From Epiperipatus broadwayi (taxonomy: Eukaryota; Onychophora; Udeonychophora; Euonychophora; Peripatidae): DNA of 64,000 nt. The position numbers were made by a program, and so were the translations under genes. The stretch spans positions 186,001 to 250,000 of the forward strand of contig JAQFVV010013074.1 in the NCBI GenBank assembly GCA_028023455.1. The letters run 5' to 3'. The stretch's first letter is position 1, and each line of letters begins with the position of its first letter. Positions 1 through 13,402 of this stretch are shown here, piece after piece. The notes beneath the pieces were generated by a model. The model was not told where the DNA came from. It was given only the letters and a program-made list of their open reading frames with translations, and made no database searches.

Positions 1-119
1 TGATGTTTGTTATTAGTTAATCATCCCCAGTCAATTTTCTCAGTTATAATACATACAAAGGATAAATTATATTTATAATATAAAATAAATACAAATTATT
101 TACAAAGTATTAGCATGGC

Positions 120-330
120 TTATAGGCTTACAAAAATCATAATCCAGACTTAAAATGCCTTTAAATCTCCCTAGATCCCATTTACAAACTTCATATAGAA
201 TGTCAGCATATTTAAATCCTCTTTCATTTGTCAGACACTTCAGGCTCTTTGTGTTCGCCCTCCATCTTTGCCTTCATCATTGTTTTTACTGGATCCTTTT
301 TATACTTCTCTGGAGTCTTTTAGAATCTTC
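120..330 (-). other. Coding-like patch in two frames, unrecognised
   Basis: On the minus strand this stretch is less AT-rich than its surroundings and reads open in two overlapping frames: one gives a lysine/glutamate-rich peptide ending EGEHKEPEVSDK before TGA, and a second, shifted frame continues with ERGFKYADILYEVCKWDLG. The switch of frame suggests a decayed coding piece (host exon or transposon). I do not recognise a family, and both peptides are short, so chance cannot be excluded. Confidence 0.2.
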
Positions 331-412
331 TAGGAGTGTTTTAAATTTCCTATTTTTAGGAGTAGTTACTTAATCTTTTTGTTAAGTACAAATAGGCTTT
401 GCATTAGGTTTT

Positions 413-430
413 AATTGCGCATGCGCAATT
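413..430. promoter_or_regulatory. NRF1-like palindrome
   Basis: An 18-bp perfect palindrome whose core, TGCGCATGCGCA at 416-427, equals the consensus site of the transcription factor NRF1. It is a CpG-containing island in very AT-rich DNA. NRF1 sites usually lie in promoters; whether a start site lies nearby is not visible, although the coding-like minus-strand patch begins about 90 bp to its left. Could be a chance palindrome. Confidence 0.3.
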
Positions 431-1859
431 TCAATCATTTATGCATTAGGCATTCTTCAATTTCGTTCTCTAATTATATATATTAAGCACTCCTTTCGTT
501 GAGACTTACGATTATATAACTTTATGCTATCCTAATTACATAGTTTATTATTTGGTGTGCTATTTTACAAGTGTGTGTATATCACACACACATACCTACA
601 ACTTTATTTAATCCTTACTACGTGTATAATTATATATCTAACACATGTCACAGTTTGATTACTTTATTTTATTGCGTGCGTGTGTGCATACATCCAACAC
701 ACATTGAGCCATTAGAATACCATATATTTGATTGCGAATAAATTCAAGTTTTAAAGCCACTAAGAATGCGATCATGGTATGTTAAATAGAAAATTGGGCT
801 ATTGTTTCTAGCGTGGAGATTCAGTTCTTTATCTTTAGATTCCTGATAACTGCAAGTTTTTTCTAAGAAATATACTCTATATAAATAGTGACAACGATGA
901 ATCAGCTATTTCAACTTTTTTTTTTTTTTGTATTAGGTCAATACGTTGTGAGATTATCAGAAAAACTGTAAATGAATTTGATTGGTATTTCTGCTGTAGT
1001 TATTATTGCTGTAATTCGATTAGATCTAATTTCTTCATCGTACTTGAAGACAATTAAATATTTTTACAACAAATAATTTGTTATAACTGAATTGCTTAAA
1101 TTATAATAAAGCATTATCTATCTTTTGAAAAGCATTACTTTTGAAGATCTAATTTATATTTTATTCATTAGTATTAGACACGGTAGGCTCCATTTATTTC
1201 TCTGCTAAACGTACAACTATTAATATATATATATATATGTATTACTATAATTTCTAAATGCAAATTTTTTTCCCTCGCATATACCCCCTTTAGATAAAAA
1301 AAACATGGAAGCTTATTACTAATCATTTATTAAAATAAAGATTATCGCATTATTTTTATCCTATATATATATAATTGTAATTTAATTAAGCATTAATGTA
1401 TTTGCTCATATTAAATATAACCACGTGGTATTAATTTAAGTCCAGTCCGCTTCTTCCTCATGTAATATATTTTCTTTCTTGACAAACACTTCAATCACGT
1501 AATTAAAATCATTTGAAAAGAATAAATGATTTCCATATGCATCCCTGGCAGTCCAACCTTCTTCAAATGGTTCAGTTCATAATCCCTCAGATAATTTTAT
1601 ATTCTTTATTTATTGCTAGATTTTCATTTACCATTGTCAAACTCTCTCCACTCACAACTTTGGCGCCATCCATTTCAGATAAATACAATAATGATTATTA
1701 CTAATCATTTTCGAAACTAGAGATTATCTCTAGCACAGATATAAACTTTAAACCTCAGTTAAAGATTAATATATCTGTTGTTGTTTTTTATTAATGATAA
1801 ATTGCTCCAAATTAATCCTTTATAAGTCTAGCATTCATATATTTATCAGTATTCTCATT
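431..1859. other. No gene seen
   Basis: AT-rich DNA with short CA/TG and TA runs (for example 575-600, 1222-1237). Short open frames here are low-complexity and look like chance. Confidence 0.6.
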
Positions 1860-2165
1860 AGATAAAACCTTGGCACTAACGTGGGCTTTGAACGTTCCAT
1901 CATCAGATTTTCAATAAAATGGTTGGCTGGAAAGTTATGGGTTAGAATAGTTTGAAGCGTGTCCATTAAAGTATGAAGATTGGCTATCTTAATATAAAAG
2001 TGAGCACTGATTGTATATATGTGTGGAGATAGTAATCTGGACCAACTGATGATTGCTGGTTTAGCATGAAATACGTATGTTGGTGATTATTTACCTTTTC
2101 AACATGTGTGTAATCAGGGTCATGAGTTCAAATCCCTTATATATTACAGTATATATGTGCAGGTG
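1860..2165 (+). mobile_element. Family B hammerhead element, full-length-like copy
   Basis: A copy of a repeat seen at least seven times in the window. In order it has a 5' part also present near 47.6 and 61.3-62.0 kb (reading roughly catcatcagattttcaat), a segment ending gagcactgattgtatatat, a hammerhead-like core at 2041-2084, and a 3' part ending in gagttcaaatccc (about 2130-2142), which resembles a Pol III B box, then a TA-rich end. Orientation is set by the hammerhead and B box. No protein-coding capacity. The 5' limit is approximate, set from the shared blocks. Confidence 0.6.
2041..2084 (+). ncRNA. Hammerhead ribozyme-like motif (family B)
   Basis: Read in order: helix I strand ACCAA, core CTGATGA (2046-2052), helix II TTGCT/AGCAT with loop GGTTT, core GAAA (2068-2071), self-complementary ATACGTAT (2071-2078) in the helix III position, then TTGGT closing helix I with ACCAA (5 bp). 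Two defects are visible: the first helix II pair is T-T, and the base at the cleavage position is G, which hammerheads disfavour. Probably a decayed copy of an active ancestor. Confidence 0.55.
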
Positions 2166-4689
2166 TGTGTAAGCCTGTACAGTGTATTAAATTATTAATG
2201 ATTATTATAATTATGTATAAGTTAAATATTATCATATCACTTTTAGCTCTGTTGTTCTAAAATTATATGGGATCAGAAATAAAAGTACATATTAATGTTA
2301 GCCTTTTTAAGAAAGATGAAAACAGGTATGCATTAAAAAGTTGATATACATTTCTTAAATCAAAGATGAAAAAATTTGTATCAAACCTGTCTTAGTCTAA
2401 AACGCATTATTTTGTCTCATTTAACTAATGCAATTGGTGTTCAAAATAACCCAACAATATAAAGTTTAAGTTTGCCTTTAAAAAATATAATTATGTGCAC
2501 TTAATAGTTATATGTCAATGACTATTTTTAGATTTATGGAAAATAGATAATACTTTTTAATAAGAAATTATTGCACCCAAATAAAGATCAAGGTACATCT
2601 TAACAAATTATTTCAGAAATCAAAATGTGGCTGAACACTCCAGAGTTTACAAATGTGAAAGTGGATCCCAAGATAAGTGGAATTTATAATAAAAAAATTG
2701 TTTATACAACTTAAGTGTTATAAATTTAATCTTCAAAATACAGTCCAAATAATACAATACATCACTCTAAACATGTTTTTCACTTACCAAACTAGTCTGA
2801 AAACACTTATAAAGTGAAGTTTTTTAATGTCTACATTATTTTTTTCACCACTTTAAGACAACAACAAAAAATGAGACTTTTTTTTTTTTATTTGGAAGAA
2901 TAAAAAGAAGGCACATGGTTAGAGATTGAGTGGATATGATTGATAGATAAACTGGTTTATGTTGAATTTAATTTAAAATTGTTTCACACTTAAGACTGTT
3001 TACAGAGGAATTGCTGAACTCTTCCCTTTGCCACAAAATGAGATGGTTACATTTTAATACATTATGCAAGTGTTTCAGAATTGTAGATAAAACATCTGAC
3101 TAACTTTGAAAGAAAAATGTCATTTGTATTAAGAAAAAAAATAACAGCATTATCTTGATATTGAACCTTACTTGCCAGATTTTTTGGGACATGGAAAATT
3201 TGACAATTCCATTAAATCATGCATAAACTTGTGTTTTTCCAAAAACAGCTTTCTTATCATCTGTTTTGAACATTACAACTGTTCCCCCTACTGTTTTCTC
3301 TTAAAAAAAAAAATAGCATTTCACATTATTCCAACTTTTTAGCCATTACAAAAATAATCACCAAACACACAAAAGCTGTTTGCAAAAAACTGTGCTACAT
3401 AGTAGCACAATTTTACATGGCAATGTAATTTGGTAGATTGACACAAAAGGATCTCCAGAAAAGATATGTAGCAGAAGTATTTACAATAGTATATGCACTT
3501 ACCAGAAAACAATTCTGGTTATTTTTGGGTCCCCCTTTGTATCATGTCAAAATTTTTGTCTGATCAGTCAATTTAGAGGCACTGAGTATGAGTACAATGA
3601 CAGGACAAATAAGCATGAAAAACTATTATATGGTTTAAAAACTATTCTTTATACTTTTTCCAGCATAAAAAATAGTAATGGAATTTTCTATAGGTTCATC
3701 AGTCACAGCGTAGTATTCTGTTGGTTCCATAAACTGCCATGCATGCTCTGTATTTGAGCATTTTGAAAATAATGTTAATTGCATGATGCAAACCATATCT
3801 TAAAGATAAAATTGACATTTTTCAAGATAATAATACTTAATTTAAATTGGCAAAATATGAAAATGCTATCATACATTTCTGGATCCTTCTCAAGATTACC
3901 TAATTAAAGTAATATTGCTAATAGTGTAAAACAGTTATTAAAATATTAATATACTTCATCAACCTCTTTCACAGAACTTAATATTGTAGTTTTACTGAAA
4001 GGATTTTTAATATTTACTTAAAAATTCACAAAGGTTGGGTTATGATGTGAAATAATACATTGAAAAGATTATATTGAAAGAACATGTAAATATAATTTTA
4101 AGTTTGATCTTGAAAGTGTTAACATTCTTTATGAAGAGAGAAACCATAATAAAAGAAAAATTAATGAGGCAATTTTAATAAATAGAAATAAAATGAATAT
4201 AATTAATAGACAAGCTGATAACATTAAACATCAGGTTTCATAGGATTTGAATTGATAATGTTTGCTTCCATTATGTTTTTTTTTTTAATTTAATGGCAGT
4301 TGAAGAGAGTTAAATACTTCTGCAGATTAAAAGGCTGTATATAATACTTAATTACCATTATATTTACAATTTTTATTGTTATATATATATATTGAAAAGA
4401 ATTATTTCTTCCAATTTTTTTCCACTGAATAGCTATTATTAAGCTTATTAAAGTTAGCCCCATTAAATGATGATATGATAAGTTCCAAACAAGTTATAAA
4501 TAATAAGAATTTAAATATTTATAGTTTGTTATGGGTAATTATAAAAGAGAAAGAAAAAGTTCAAAAAAGGGAATAAAATAATTTTTTTCTCTTCAGTAAT
4601 TTTATTTATCTACTAATTTTTAATTAAAAAATATATATAAATAATAAATAATTAAAGAAATATTACTTGAGTCATATGTTGTTCATGAA
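2166..4689. other. No gene seen
   Basis: AT-rich non-coding DNA with homopolymer A/T runs. I see no open frame of useful length and no repeat shared with the rest of the window. Confidence 0.6.
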
Positions 4690-5150
4690 TAGTTTTAAAT
4701 ATACATGCACTCACCTGTAGGCAAGAGTTTGAAAAACACAAATGAAACACATGTTCTTAGAGCTTATTCTTATATAATCAAAGCCATGCTTACTGTATTT
4801 AAGTCAAGGCTTGAACCTATTGTACGCTTGACATATAAACTGACAAATGAATTGTGCAAATTTATTTAGTCTATAATAGGTGGGAGATAGAATCGCATTT
4901 CTAATCACCTGCAATTAGACAGACATATTAATTTTCAATTGTGATGTAATTAAATGTTTTAAGCAAATGCTGAAGACATATGTAATAATAAATAATGAAG
5001 GAAATAATCCTTCAGCTGTTCACAGATTTTTTAAATCTGCATGCACTCACCCATAAGTAAAAGTTTGAAAAACACAAGTAAATCACTTGTACTTAGACTT
5101 TTTTCTTATATAAACCAAATTATGCTTAAAATCATAGCTTAAACTGGTAA
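4690..5150. repeat. Diverged direct repeat, two units
   Basis: A block at about 4695-4815 recurs at about 5035-5150: both contain a variant of atgcactcacc, then agtttgaaaaacacaa, then a cac-tgt-cttaga segment and a TTCTTATATAA stretch. The period is roughly 345 bp. This is an old local duplication with no coding sense. Confidence 0.5.
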
Positions 5151-7419
5151 TTTTAAGAAATGTTTATCAGTATTTAATAGAAAAGAAGGAAAAATATGGT
5201 TTTAACATGTTTGTTAAAAATTGTTTTTTAATAAATTAGTTGTATTTTCTCTTTTTCTGATTATCTCTCTCTATAAAAATGTAATGGACTTTTTTATATA
5301 TTAAAGCATAATTACAGAATTATTTTCTTTCTAATAATTAAAAAACAACTACAGATGAATTTTTCATCAACCTTTCATCTCTTTCTAGTGAATTATTTCA
5401 TTTTTGACTAATTTGCCCCCTGGTGTATTTTATCATAAGTATTATACATTAAAATGTGTGTAAAATGGTATATTTTATTATAATAAATTTTTTGCCAAAC
5501 ATTTTGTGCTAAAAGGCAGGAAATTCAAAATTCCTGTTTTTCCAATAGACATAAGCCCTGCCCTAACATGTTCAGCCATTATCTGTTGCCAAGGCTGTAA
5601 AATGTTTGATGTTTTATGACATTGAAGTTACTGATGCCACAAAAATGTGTATATTTGAAATTTTATTATGGTTTTAGATATATACTATATTTATTAAATA
5701 TCAAGAAATATAAATTATAATAACTTATTTTGATTTGAAATACTTTATTTTCAAAAATAAAATGTTATACTAATTTTAATATCCAGAGTTTCACCACTGG
5801 ATTTGTAAGTATTTTAAATCTTTAATTTCAAAACACTTAGGGCAATAATTTTTATGTGGACAAAATTTATTTAAAAGTGTGCAAATGACCTCTGATGAGT
5901 GAGTGGCCCATATATCTAATTTAGTTTAAAGTCAGCTAGAAATTTCAACTAGTGATAATATTTTTAAAATATATGCTGAATATGCTTATTCCAGCTTAGC
6001 ATTTGTTAAGCTCAGGGTTATAAACTTAAGCTTCTGATGTGTTATTCTGGTTGTTAGATAACACTACCATATTATTAAAAATGCTAATAAAAATAGATTT
6101 GTGCTGATTAAACTTAGTCTATTTTAATTTAAGTTTAAGGATTTGAAATCTCTGATTGTTAAAAAAAGATTAGAATTTGGTACTGAATAGCCTCTTCTTG
6201 TTATTGTAGGTATTTATTATTTTATTATTTTGTTTATCAGAATAAACCATTTAAAAGAGTTAATAGGAATATTCAGTAACTTTAGTCAGAAAAATTGTTC
6301 AGGTTTTGTAAACAAAGAATAAAGTTTAAAAGTCAAAATATTTGTAATAGATTCCAGCACTATATTGGCAATGTGTATAATAAAATTTTGTTGTAAATAT
6401 TTTCTTTTATTGTTCATAATAATAAACCATATTGTTGTTATTTCAAAAAGTTTTGTTTCTGTTTGTTTTACTTTTATATGAAAATGTTATTGTCTTGAGT
6501 TTCACAGTTTATAAAATTTTCAATACTAAAGTTCATAAACATATTATAAAGTATATATATATATATATTAATACTGGTTTAAATAATAAAGCCATGCTAA
6601 TTTAAGTGATTCTCCGATTGAATCACAGTAATAGATAATTACATTATATTAGATGCTTAATTAAATGCTAATTGAATAATTGATTTTAAGTTATCATTAT
6701 ATCTTCTTAGACTGAAGATATGCAATATAAGATGTAGAAAATTAATGCCTCAGAAGAGGATTTATCATTTATTATTATTTTAAAAGCTGCACATTATCTT
6801 ACATCAGCTGCACATTGTCGATCATCATCTTATATTTTTAGAATTTTATAATCCATCGGCATTTGAGGTCTTTAGTAGGTTGTCTGTGAGTATGGAGAAT
6901 GGCATAAAAATGTCCTTGCCCTTTTCCTTACTCAAGTAATGTCTTGGGTAATAGGCCATTATTAGTTTAAATTTCTATTGATTTATTACATTTATAAAAT
7001 TAATATTTGTTTTGTTTATTGTTCCATGATATCATTCACTTGTTTATTCATCTTAGTAATTATTAATAAGCAACTTAAACTTTTAGTTTTGCACAAGAGT
7101 TTTAGTTTTAGAATCCCTGAGACTGTTTACTCTTGTTGTCTTGTTAGTTTTAAATTTAGTAGGATAATCCTTCCAATCAAAGTATAATCTATTCTTATTC
7201 AGAGAGTGTGATCTGATGGTAGGCCGATTCCAATAACTATTAACAAATGATTTTAAAATTATCTTTTGTATTGTTTAGTGGTAGATTATTAATATGCCAT
7301 AATAGTTATATTTGCCGTAATATTGGATTTGGTCTCTATCTGATTATACATCTCTGGATTATCATCTCTTTTCTTAAATTTATTGTAACCCCACTGAGTC
7401 AAGTCGGTAAGAGTCTCTC
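5151..7419. other. No gene seen
   Basis: AT-rich DNA with a (TA)n run near 6551-6570. Two short plus-strand open frames (6978-7187, 7247-7519) encode leucine/isoleucine/serine-rich low-complexity peptides typical of AT-rich chance frames. Confidence 0.55.
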
Positions 7420-7800
7420 TAATAATAATTCTCTTCATCTCTCTCTTTTCTCTCTAGTAATAATTTATTCTCTCTCTTTATCATCTCAGATAGTCTTCTT
7501 CATCTCTCTTCTCTACTAATAGTTTACTCTCCATCTTATTTATCATTTATCTTCATTTTCTCTGTTTCCCTCATTTATCTTCACCATCTCATCTTTCTTT
7601 ATCATCATCATCTCTCTATCTCATCTTCATTTTTATTTCTTTTCAACTTCATCATCATCTCATCTCTCTCATTGCTCATATCTGTATCTTATCTTATCAT
7701 CATCATCATTTTTCTTTCTTCCATCATTTCCTCTTTATTCATGTTCTTTCTTTTCTTCTCTTTCACCTTTACACCCCCTCCCTTCTCTCCTTCTTCCTTT
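7420..7800 (+). repeat. Pyrimidine-rich (TCT/ATC) tract
   Basis: About 380 bp in which the plus strand is dominated by C and T, with many TCTCTC, CATCATC and CTTTCTT words. It is imperfect low-complexity DNA, not a simple microsatellite. Such tracts can adopt triplex (H-DNA) conformations; nothing here shows that it does. Confidence 0.6.
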
Positions 7801-9304
7801 TATTTTGGTTACAATATATAACATTTAGCTTTGGCAAAAGTCAATGTTAACTCAATTTTTTTAATCAACACATCTTAAAAAAAATGTATATAGTTTAATT
7901 TTGTTATGAATAAATTGTTTTTAGTACTTTACTATGTCATAATTTTTACACATAAAAGCTGCTATATCTATATTTTATAGATTGTAAAGCTGTAAAATAA
8001 TTTATACATAGCTTAGATTGTAATAGGCTTAAACTTAAATAAATATTTTACAAGCTAACATCTTTAAATATTTAAATAGCTGGTAAGTTACATGAAAATT
8101 AATGCATTTTCTAGTTAAAATTATTAACTCATTTCTTTTTTAACTGATAAAATATTTCAAAAACCTTGTATTAATTTTACATTTAAGAATCCAGGTTCAA
8201 ATTCTATATTTTGGTTTGCTGATATTTAAATTAAAGCTATAATATTTTATTTCATTTTAATTTTGATATAATATTATAGTTAAATATTTTAAATTCATTC
8301 AGTTTCAAACAGGTTAATATAGTTAATCATTAAAGATATAATTTTTAAAACAATAGATAAATGAATGTCGGAATAAATGAATGATGAAAAGTTCTAAATT
8401 ATAACATTATTTATTTAAAAATAATTATTTAATGTCTAAGTTTAAGGACAATTTAAATGTTATATTTTGAAATATTTGTCTAGATTTAATACAAGGATAA
8501 ATAAGTATATTAAATATTGTTTGTAATTTGCTTTATTTAAAATGCAATGTAAATTTTAATTATGTAATATTTTGTTTTCATCTTGGTATTTGGTAATTTT
8601 AATTAATTATTTTATTGTGCCAGGAAGTGTTTTAATTAATTTTGTATTAATTGGCAAGACAAGCTTTAAAAATAATTGATTTGTTGCTAAATTGAATATT
8701 AATTAGGTAATTATTGATTCCCAACCTTCCCTAGTGATAAATAGGTCAAGGATTCAAACTAATCTGAGAAGAGATTATAGGTTAAAAGGTCAATAAATAC
8801 AGTCATAAAATGATCACATAATTAATAGTATAAATAGAAGAGATTGTCACCTGATCTTGATTCCCAATCAATTTTAAATTTATTTTTGTTTGTAATAGTT
8901 GTTAAAAACTCCAGTAAAATTTTAAAACATGTAATTTTATTAACAACCTTTGCTTTTTCTTAGCTTCAGTATGTTAGGATAAACTTATGTCTGGGAATAC
9001 TTGTCTGAATTTAATTTTCAAGGAACTAAAGACTTCATAGCTGAAAGCTTTATTGTTATTACTGTTAAATTATTATATTGTTTAAAATATAACATTTCAA
9101 AATGTTCACAATGGGAGATGTCAAAAGTCATTACTATTATTATTAACACAATTATGCAAGAGCTATTATTGATTTCAGGAAATATTTGAACATCTACTTT
9201 CCATTTAAAATTGCTACAATATATTTAAAATTCTTAGCAGCAATAATGACATTATGAATATACTCATTTATATCAAATATCTAAAACTTATTTACCTATA
9301 TTAA

Positions 9305-9411
9305 CATTTTTTTTCTTCATGTGTCATAGCATCGGCCAGGAAGCAAACCACTAACCTGGGACAACTGCTTGTAAGGAAGCTGTGCTGACTACTTGACCAC
9401 CAACATTAGAC
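9305..9411 (-). mobile_element. tRNA-derived SINE, copy 1
   Basis: On the minus strand this reads as a tRNA-like unit: a degraded A-box region, a B-box-like region (TTTGCTTCC in place of TTCGCTTCC) and a 3' end with gacacatgaag followed by an A-rich tail. It matches the copies at 26368-26464 and 34471-34567. A 7-bp direct repeat (atattaa, 9298-9304 and 9412-9418) flanks it. This is the most eroded of the three copies. Confidence 0.65.
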
Positions 9412-9418
9412 ATATTAA

Positions 9419-11149
9419 AGAATTTTTAATTCATGATAAAGACATTTTATCATAGTGAGCATATATTTCAACTGATGTTCAAAATTATTTTAAAGTCTAT
9501 TAAAAAAAATATTTAATTCTATGGTAATAAAATTTTACTTCAGTGAACAATTAATTTGTGCTGTTATTTTAATAAAAATCATTATTTATTGTTTACATCA
9601 GCATGAAACAACTTTTGTCATTATGTTTATTTCTCGGAGGATAAAAATCACCTCAGCAATTTGGGGTAATAAAATCATCAATTTATAATCAACTGTTCAA
9701 TAAACATTAGAATGAATTCAAATTATTCACATTATAAAAAGGAAATAGTACATATTCTTGAAAATAATTTTATTGACTTTAATAAACTTTGTTTGCAATA
9801 ATATTAGAAGACCTGTGAGTTCTTCTCTTATCTTCTCAAGCATTGCTCTGGAGATTGCTGTGGACATAAATATGATGTTTGGATTAAATATTTTCTTCTG
9901 AAAATATTTAATAATGGTTGATAATTATTTTTATCAGAAGTACTCCATTATACAATATTCACATTGCTAATATAAATTTAGAATATTTTGTATACTGGAT
10001 TAGTTTAAAAACCTGAATTCAAGTATGTGACTTATATTAACATAATATCATGAATATTTATCATAATTTACAACCACGAATGTATTAAATGAATGGCCAT
10101 AAATTTCGTATATGCATGTTAACACATTTATTTATAACTCAATAAGTTTATCCAAAAGAAATGTGTTCTACATTCCATAATTATACTATAGATTTTAATA
10201 TTATAGTTATATTGTATTATATAATGGATACGTTTGCTGTCCACAAGATGCTGTTGCCAACATTCTTTTTCATGTTCAAATTTAATGAAGAATAATCCAA
10301 GAAAGATGCAGAAGGATATTATTTAATTCAGTTATTTGGTGACAAAAAGGTTGAATTTATTTGTATTATGATTTATCATGCTGTTTTATTTATGCACAAT
10401 ATTATTTTATTGTATAAGATATATTTTGAAATATTAGAGGTTAAACCTCTCAGAATAGTACTTTATCATATTTACATATTTTAAAAGTAATGTGTCTTCC
10501 TTTTTATAATATGAATAATTTATTTATGAAGGTATATTGTTATGCTGTGTACTGAATATGTAGATGTATATTTCTTTGATTTATTTTATAATTATTTATT
10601 GCCTACTCTTAACAGAGCCATATTTGGCATTAATTATTATTGCTATTTATCATATTTCACATTTGTTATCTGTAGTATTTTTATTAGAAATATTAGATTT
10701 ATTCTTTCTCTATTTAAAGAGTATATGCTGATATATTTTGAGATGTTAATGTGACTCTCCATCATTATTTTGCTAATTTATATTTACAAGAGATGATAGC
10801 TTCAGCTCCCTTATTATTTATTGCATTGTTAGTGTTTTTATGCTCATAGCATATATTTTAGGAGTTGTATTTTTAAGACAATTTTTATTTAGTATTTGGT
10901 CCCTGATGTGCAATTTCATTATTTATTCTAACTAGTGACAAATTTCTAGATCCTTTATTAGCCCTCAAAAGTAAGTGCATCTTATGAGCTATTCCATCAT
11001 ATTTTCACTTTGCTTTATTTTATTATTTGATAATAAATTTTGTTTATAGTTTGAAAACTTTTTTAAAAAGCATGCATAATATTTTACCATGGTTTTATCT
11101 GACATTTTAGTGGTTTTATCAATATATTGAGGAATTCTACCTTATCACT
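9419..11149. other. No gene seen; eroded repeat
   Basis: AT-rich DNA. The stretch around 10910-11010 weakly resembles 37855-37960 (both have an ACTAGTGA-AAA-CCTAG-TCTTTA core), so part of it is an old dispersed repeat of unknown type. Short frames at 9001-9189 and 10542-10754 look like chance. Confidence 0.45.
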
Positions 11150-11195
11150 ATAACATTGTAAAACTTTTGCTATGTGGACATAAATATGGATTATT
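11150..11195 (+). repeat. Dispersed repeat shared with 13356-13402
   Basis: The segment acattgtaaaacttttg, followed by ctatgtggacataaatatgg, recurs at about 13358-13400 in the same orientation. The two copies bracket the piggyBac pseudogene. The second copy is preceded by CTGAAGA and could be a decayed hammerhead-type element, but it lacks a clean GAAA. Confidence 0.5.
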
Positions 11196-11463
11196 TATCA
11201 TTGTGCCCTCACACAGTGGTTTTTAATTTTCAAATTTACAATATTCGGTTTCAGTTTAAAATTACCGGAAATCTACATGGTCTGCACATGTGCTTTTTAC
11301 ATCTTTGTTTCTATCTTTTTTCTTTTTAAGTTTTATTTTTCTGTGATAAAAATTGACAATTTTATGATAATTTTTGTAATAAACTCACTTGAATTTTTTG
11401 TTTTTCTCTCAGTTTTTTCATTTTTAATAGAATTGTGTTTACACTGAAATTTATAATAGAAAA

Positions 11464-12235
11464 ATGCAAGATTTTACTGATTCTAGTGAAGACAGCGATT
11501 TTCTGTAAGTGAGCCTTGGAATTCGGATGCTTCTTGTAGTAGCTCTTCTAATGAATTGTCTGTCAATGATTTAGAATTAGATGTAAAGACTAAACAAGAA
11601 ATGTGTGAAAATGCAAGTGCTACAGCTCTACCTACTCCAGGCCCATTTTCCCAATCTGTTCTAAACAAGTTGCTGATTAATGTTATCATGTCAAATTTTA
11701 CTAAGTCTTCTGGACTCAAGCTTTCCACTACTAGTGAGTGTTCAATTTTAGACTTTTTTACATTATTATTTGATAAAAAAATATATGGAAAAATTATTAT
11801 TGAAACTAATATCTATGCTGAATAAAAAAAGCTTGTGATTTGATAAATTTGTCATATTGTGAATTATCTGCATTTTTTTGGCATGTTAGTGGGAATTTCC
11901 TCCATATGTCCAATACATGAATTAAATGATATCTGGAGTTCTGATATGAGACTAAAACAATCATATTTTGCAAATATTATGACCTGATTTTGATTTTATT
12001 CAATATTGTCTTGTCTACATTTTAATAATAACAAAAACATGCCAAATGCTAAACATAAAGATTTTAACAAAGTATATAAACTTAGGCTGATTACGTACTA
12101 CTGCAGTACAAATTTTAAAGCTGCATATCAAATGCATACAGACATAACACTTGATGAAGCTACTACTAAATTTACTGTTCATAATAGCATGAAGCAATAT
12201 GAGCCCTCAAAACCTATAAAGTGAGGATTCAAATA
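11464..12235 (+). pseudogene. piggyBac-type transposase pseudogene
   Basis: Decayed DDE transposase of the piggyBac (PGBD) family, which in life cuts and pastes DNA at TTAA sites. The reading starts at ATG 11464 with an acidic N-terminus (MQDFTDSSEDSDFL), hits TAA at once, and continues in another frame with LDFFTLLFDKKIYGKIIIETNIYAE (11742-11822), the usual start of the DDE_Tnp_1_7 domain. After a stop and shift it resumes with WSSDMRLKQSYFANIM, FYSILSCLHFNNNKNMPNA, and the highly diagnostic ITLDEATTKFTVHNSMKQY-PSKPIK block, including the catalytic aspartate of the LDEA motif. Further decayed words run to about 12430. At least four stops or shifts make it non-functional. I found no paired terminal repeats. 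Confidence 0.8.
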
Positions 12236-12439
12236 GTGGATATGTGCATATAGCCATAATGGATGTATCCCATATAGAGTTGTATACAGGCAAAGATACA
12301 ACTTCAGATGCTGGCAAATGCCTGGATACTCTAGCTATTTATCATGGTGAAAGTTTGATAGGTGACACATCTCACACATCATAACACCTCTGCAGGAGTA
12401 TCAACTAGCATGCCAGTTTGTCCAATATCTCCCCATGTA

Positions 12440-13335
12440 GATTTTCAACAGTAGCTCTAATAAGAAAGATGTATTTTCATTTGGTTGTATTATTATTTTA
12501 ATTGTAAGCTATTATTTTGTAGTAATCTCTTGATTTTATATTTTAGGTAAATTTTATTTAACAAGATAAAGTGTTTTTCACAGGCAGACAGGTAAAATAA
12601 ATACATTGCACTAACTCTAAAACATTAACTTATGTTCCTCAAGTTTAACTCTATAATGAATTTAGTATTTCATTCACTTTTTATTTTGTTTTATTATTTT
12701 ATTTTGTATATAGTGACTATTTTAGTAGTAATTTTTAATAAATTACAAACTTTATTAAAGTCATTTATTATAATATTCAAATTATTGATCAATATTAACT
12801 ATTTGTAATTAATGATGACATATTCATTGCAAACCCCTAAAACACTTTGAAGGGCTACTATGAAAAATGAAAGGTACTAATATTTTTATTCTATGAAGCA
12901 TTCAAGTGATGTATTACCTTAAGTAAGTGTTATTCTATATCGATTTATTGGAAATTTAATGAAGAATGTAAATAATTTGTTAATAAAAGTATAGTTTTTA
13001 AATTTATGCATGAAAATTTAGAATTTATGAAATATTATGGAAATAATTTTTATAAATATTAAAATTTTTTTTTTATTACTTTGAATATCAATGGCAATAT
13101 TTTTTCAGCTTTATTACATTCTTTGGTGTTTTATGTTTCAAACAATATATATCATATCATTTTTGAATAATACAAATTTAAATTATTATAAAATTTGTTG
13201 TTCAACATAATTTTTTAAATATTCAATATGGCTGCTTCGATGACGAAATGGCTAATATGCTGAATTAATTTTGCTTAATCCAATGGAATTTATTTTAATA
13301 AACCATGATGCAAATTTTTATTTTAATTCTTCCGT
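12440..13335. other. No gene seen
   Basis: AT-rich non-coding DNA downstream of the transposase pseudogene; nothing further recognised. Confidence 0.55.
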
Positions 13336-13402
13336 TATACATACCTGAAGAAATGACATTGTAAAACTTTTGGCTATGTGGACATAAATATGGATTATTT
13401 GT
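13336..13402 (+). repeat. Second copy of the 11150-11195 repeat
   Basis: It contains CTGAAGA, an ATGacAT mini-stem, then GTAAAAC and the shared ctatgtggacataaatatgg segment. It is the better-preserved copy. It resembles the layout of hammerhead-bearing repeats elsewhere in the window, but the second core box is not GAAA. Confidence 0.4.

Noticed and set aside
11483-11728. 81-codon minus-strand frame (MESLSPEDLVKF...)
   Set aside because: Antisense to the piggyBac transposase pseudogene, which has the recognisable protein words.
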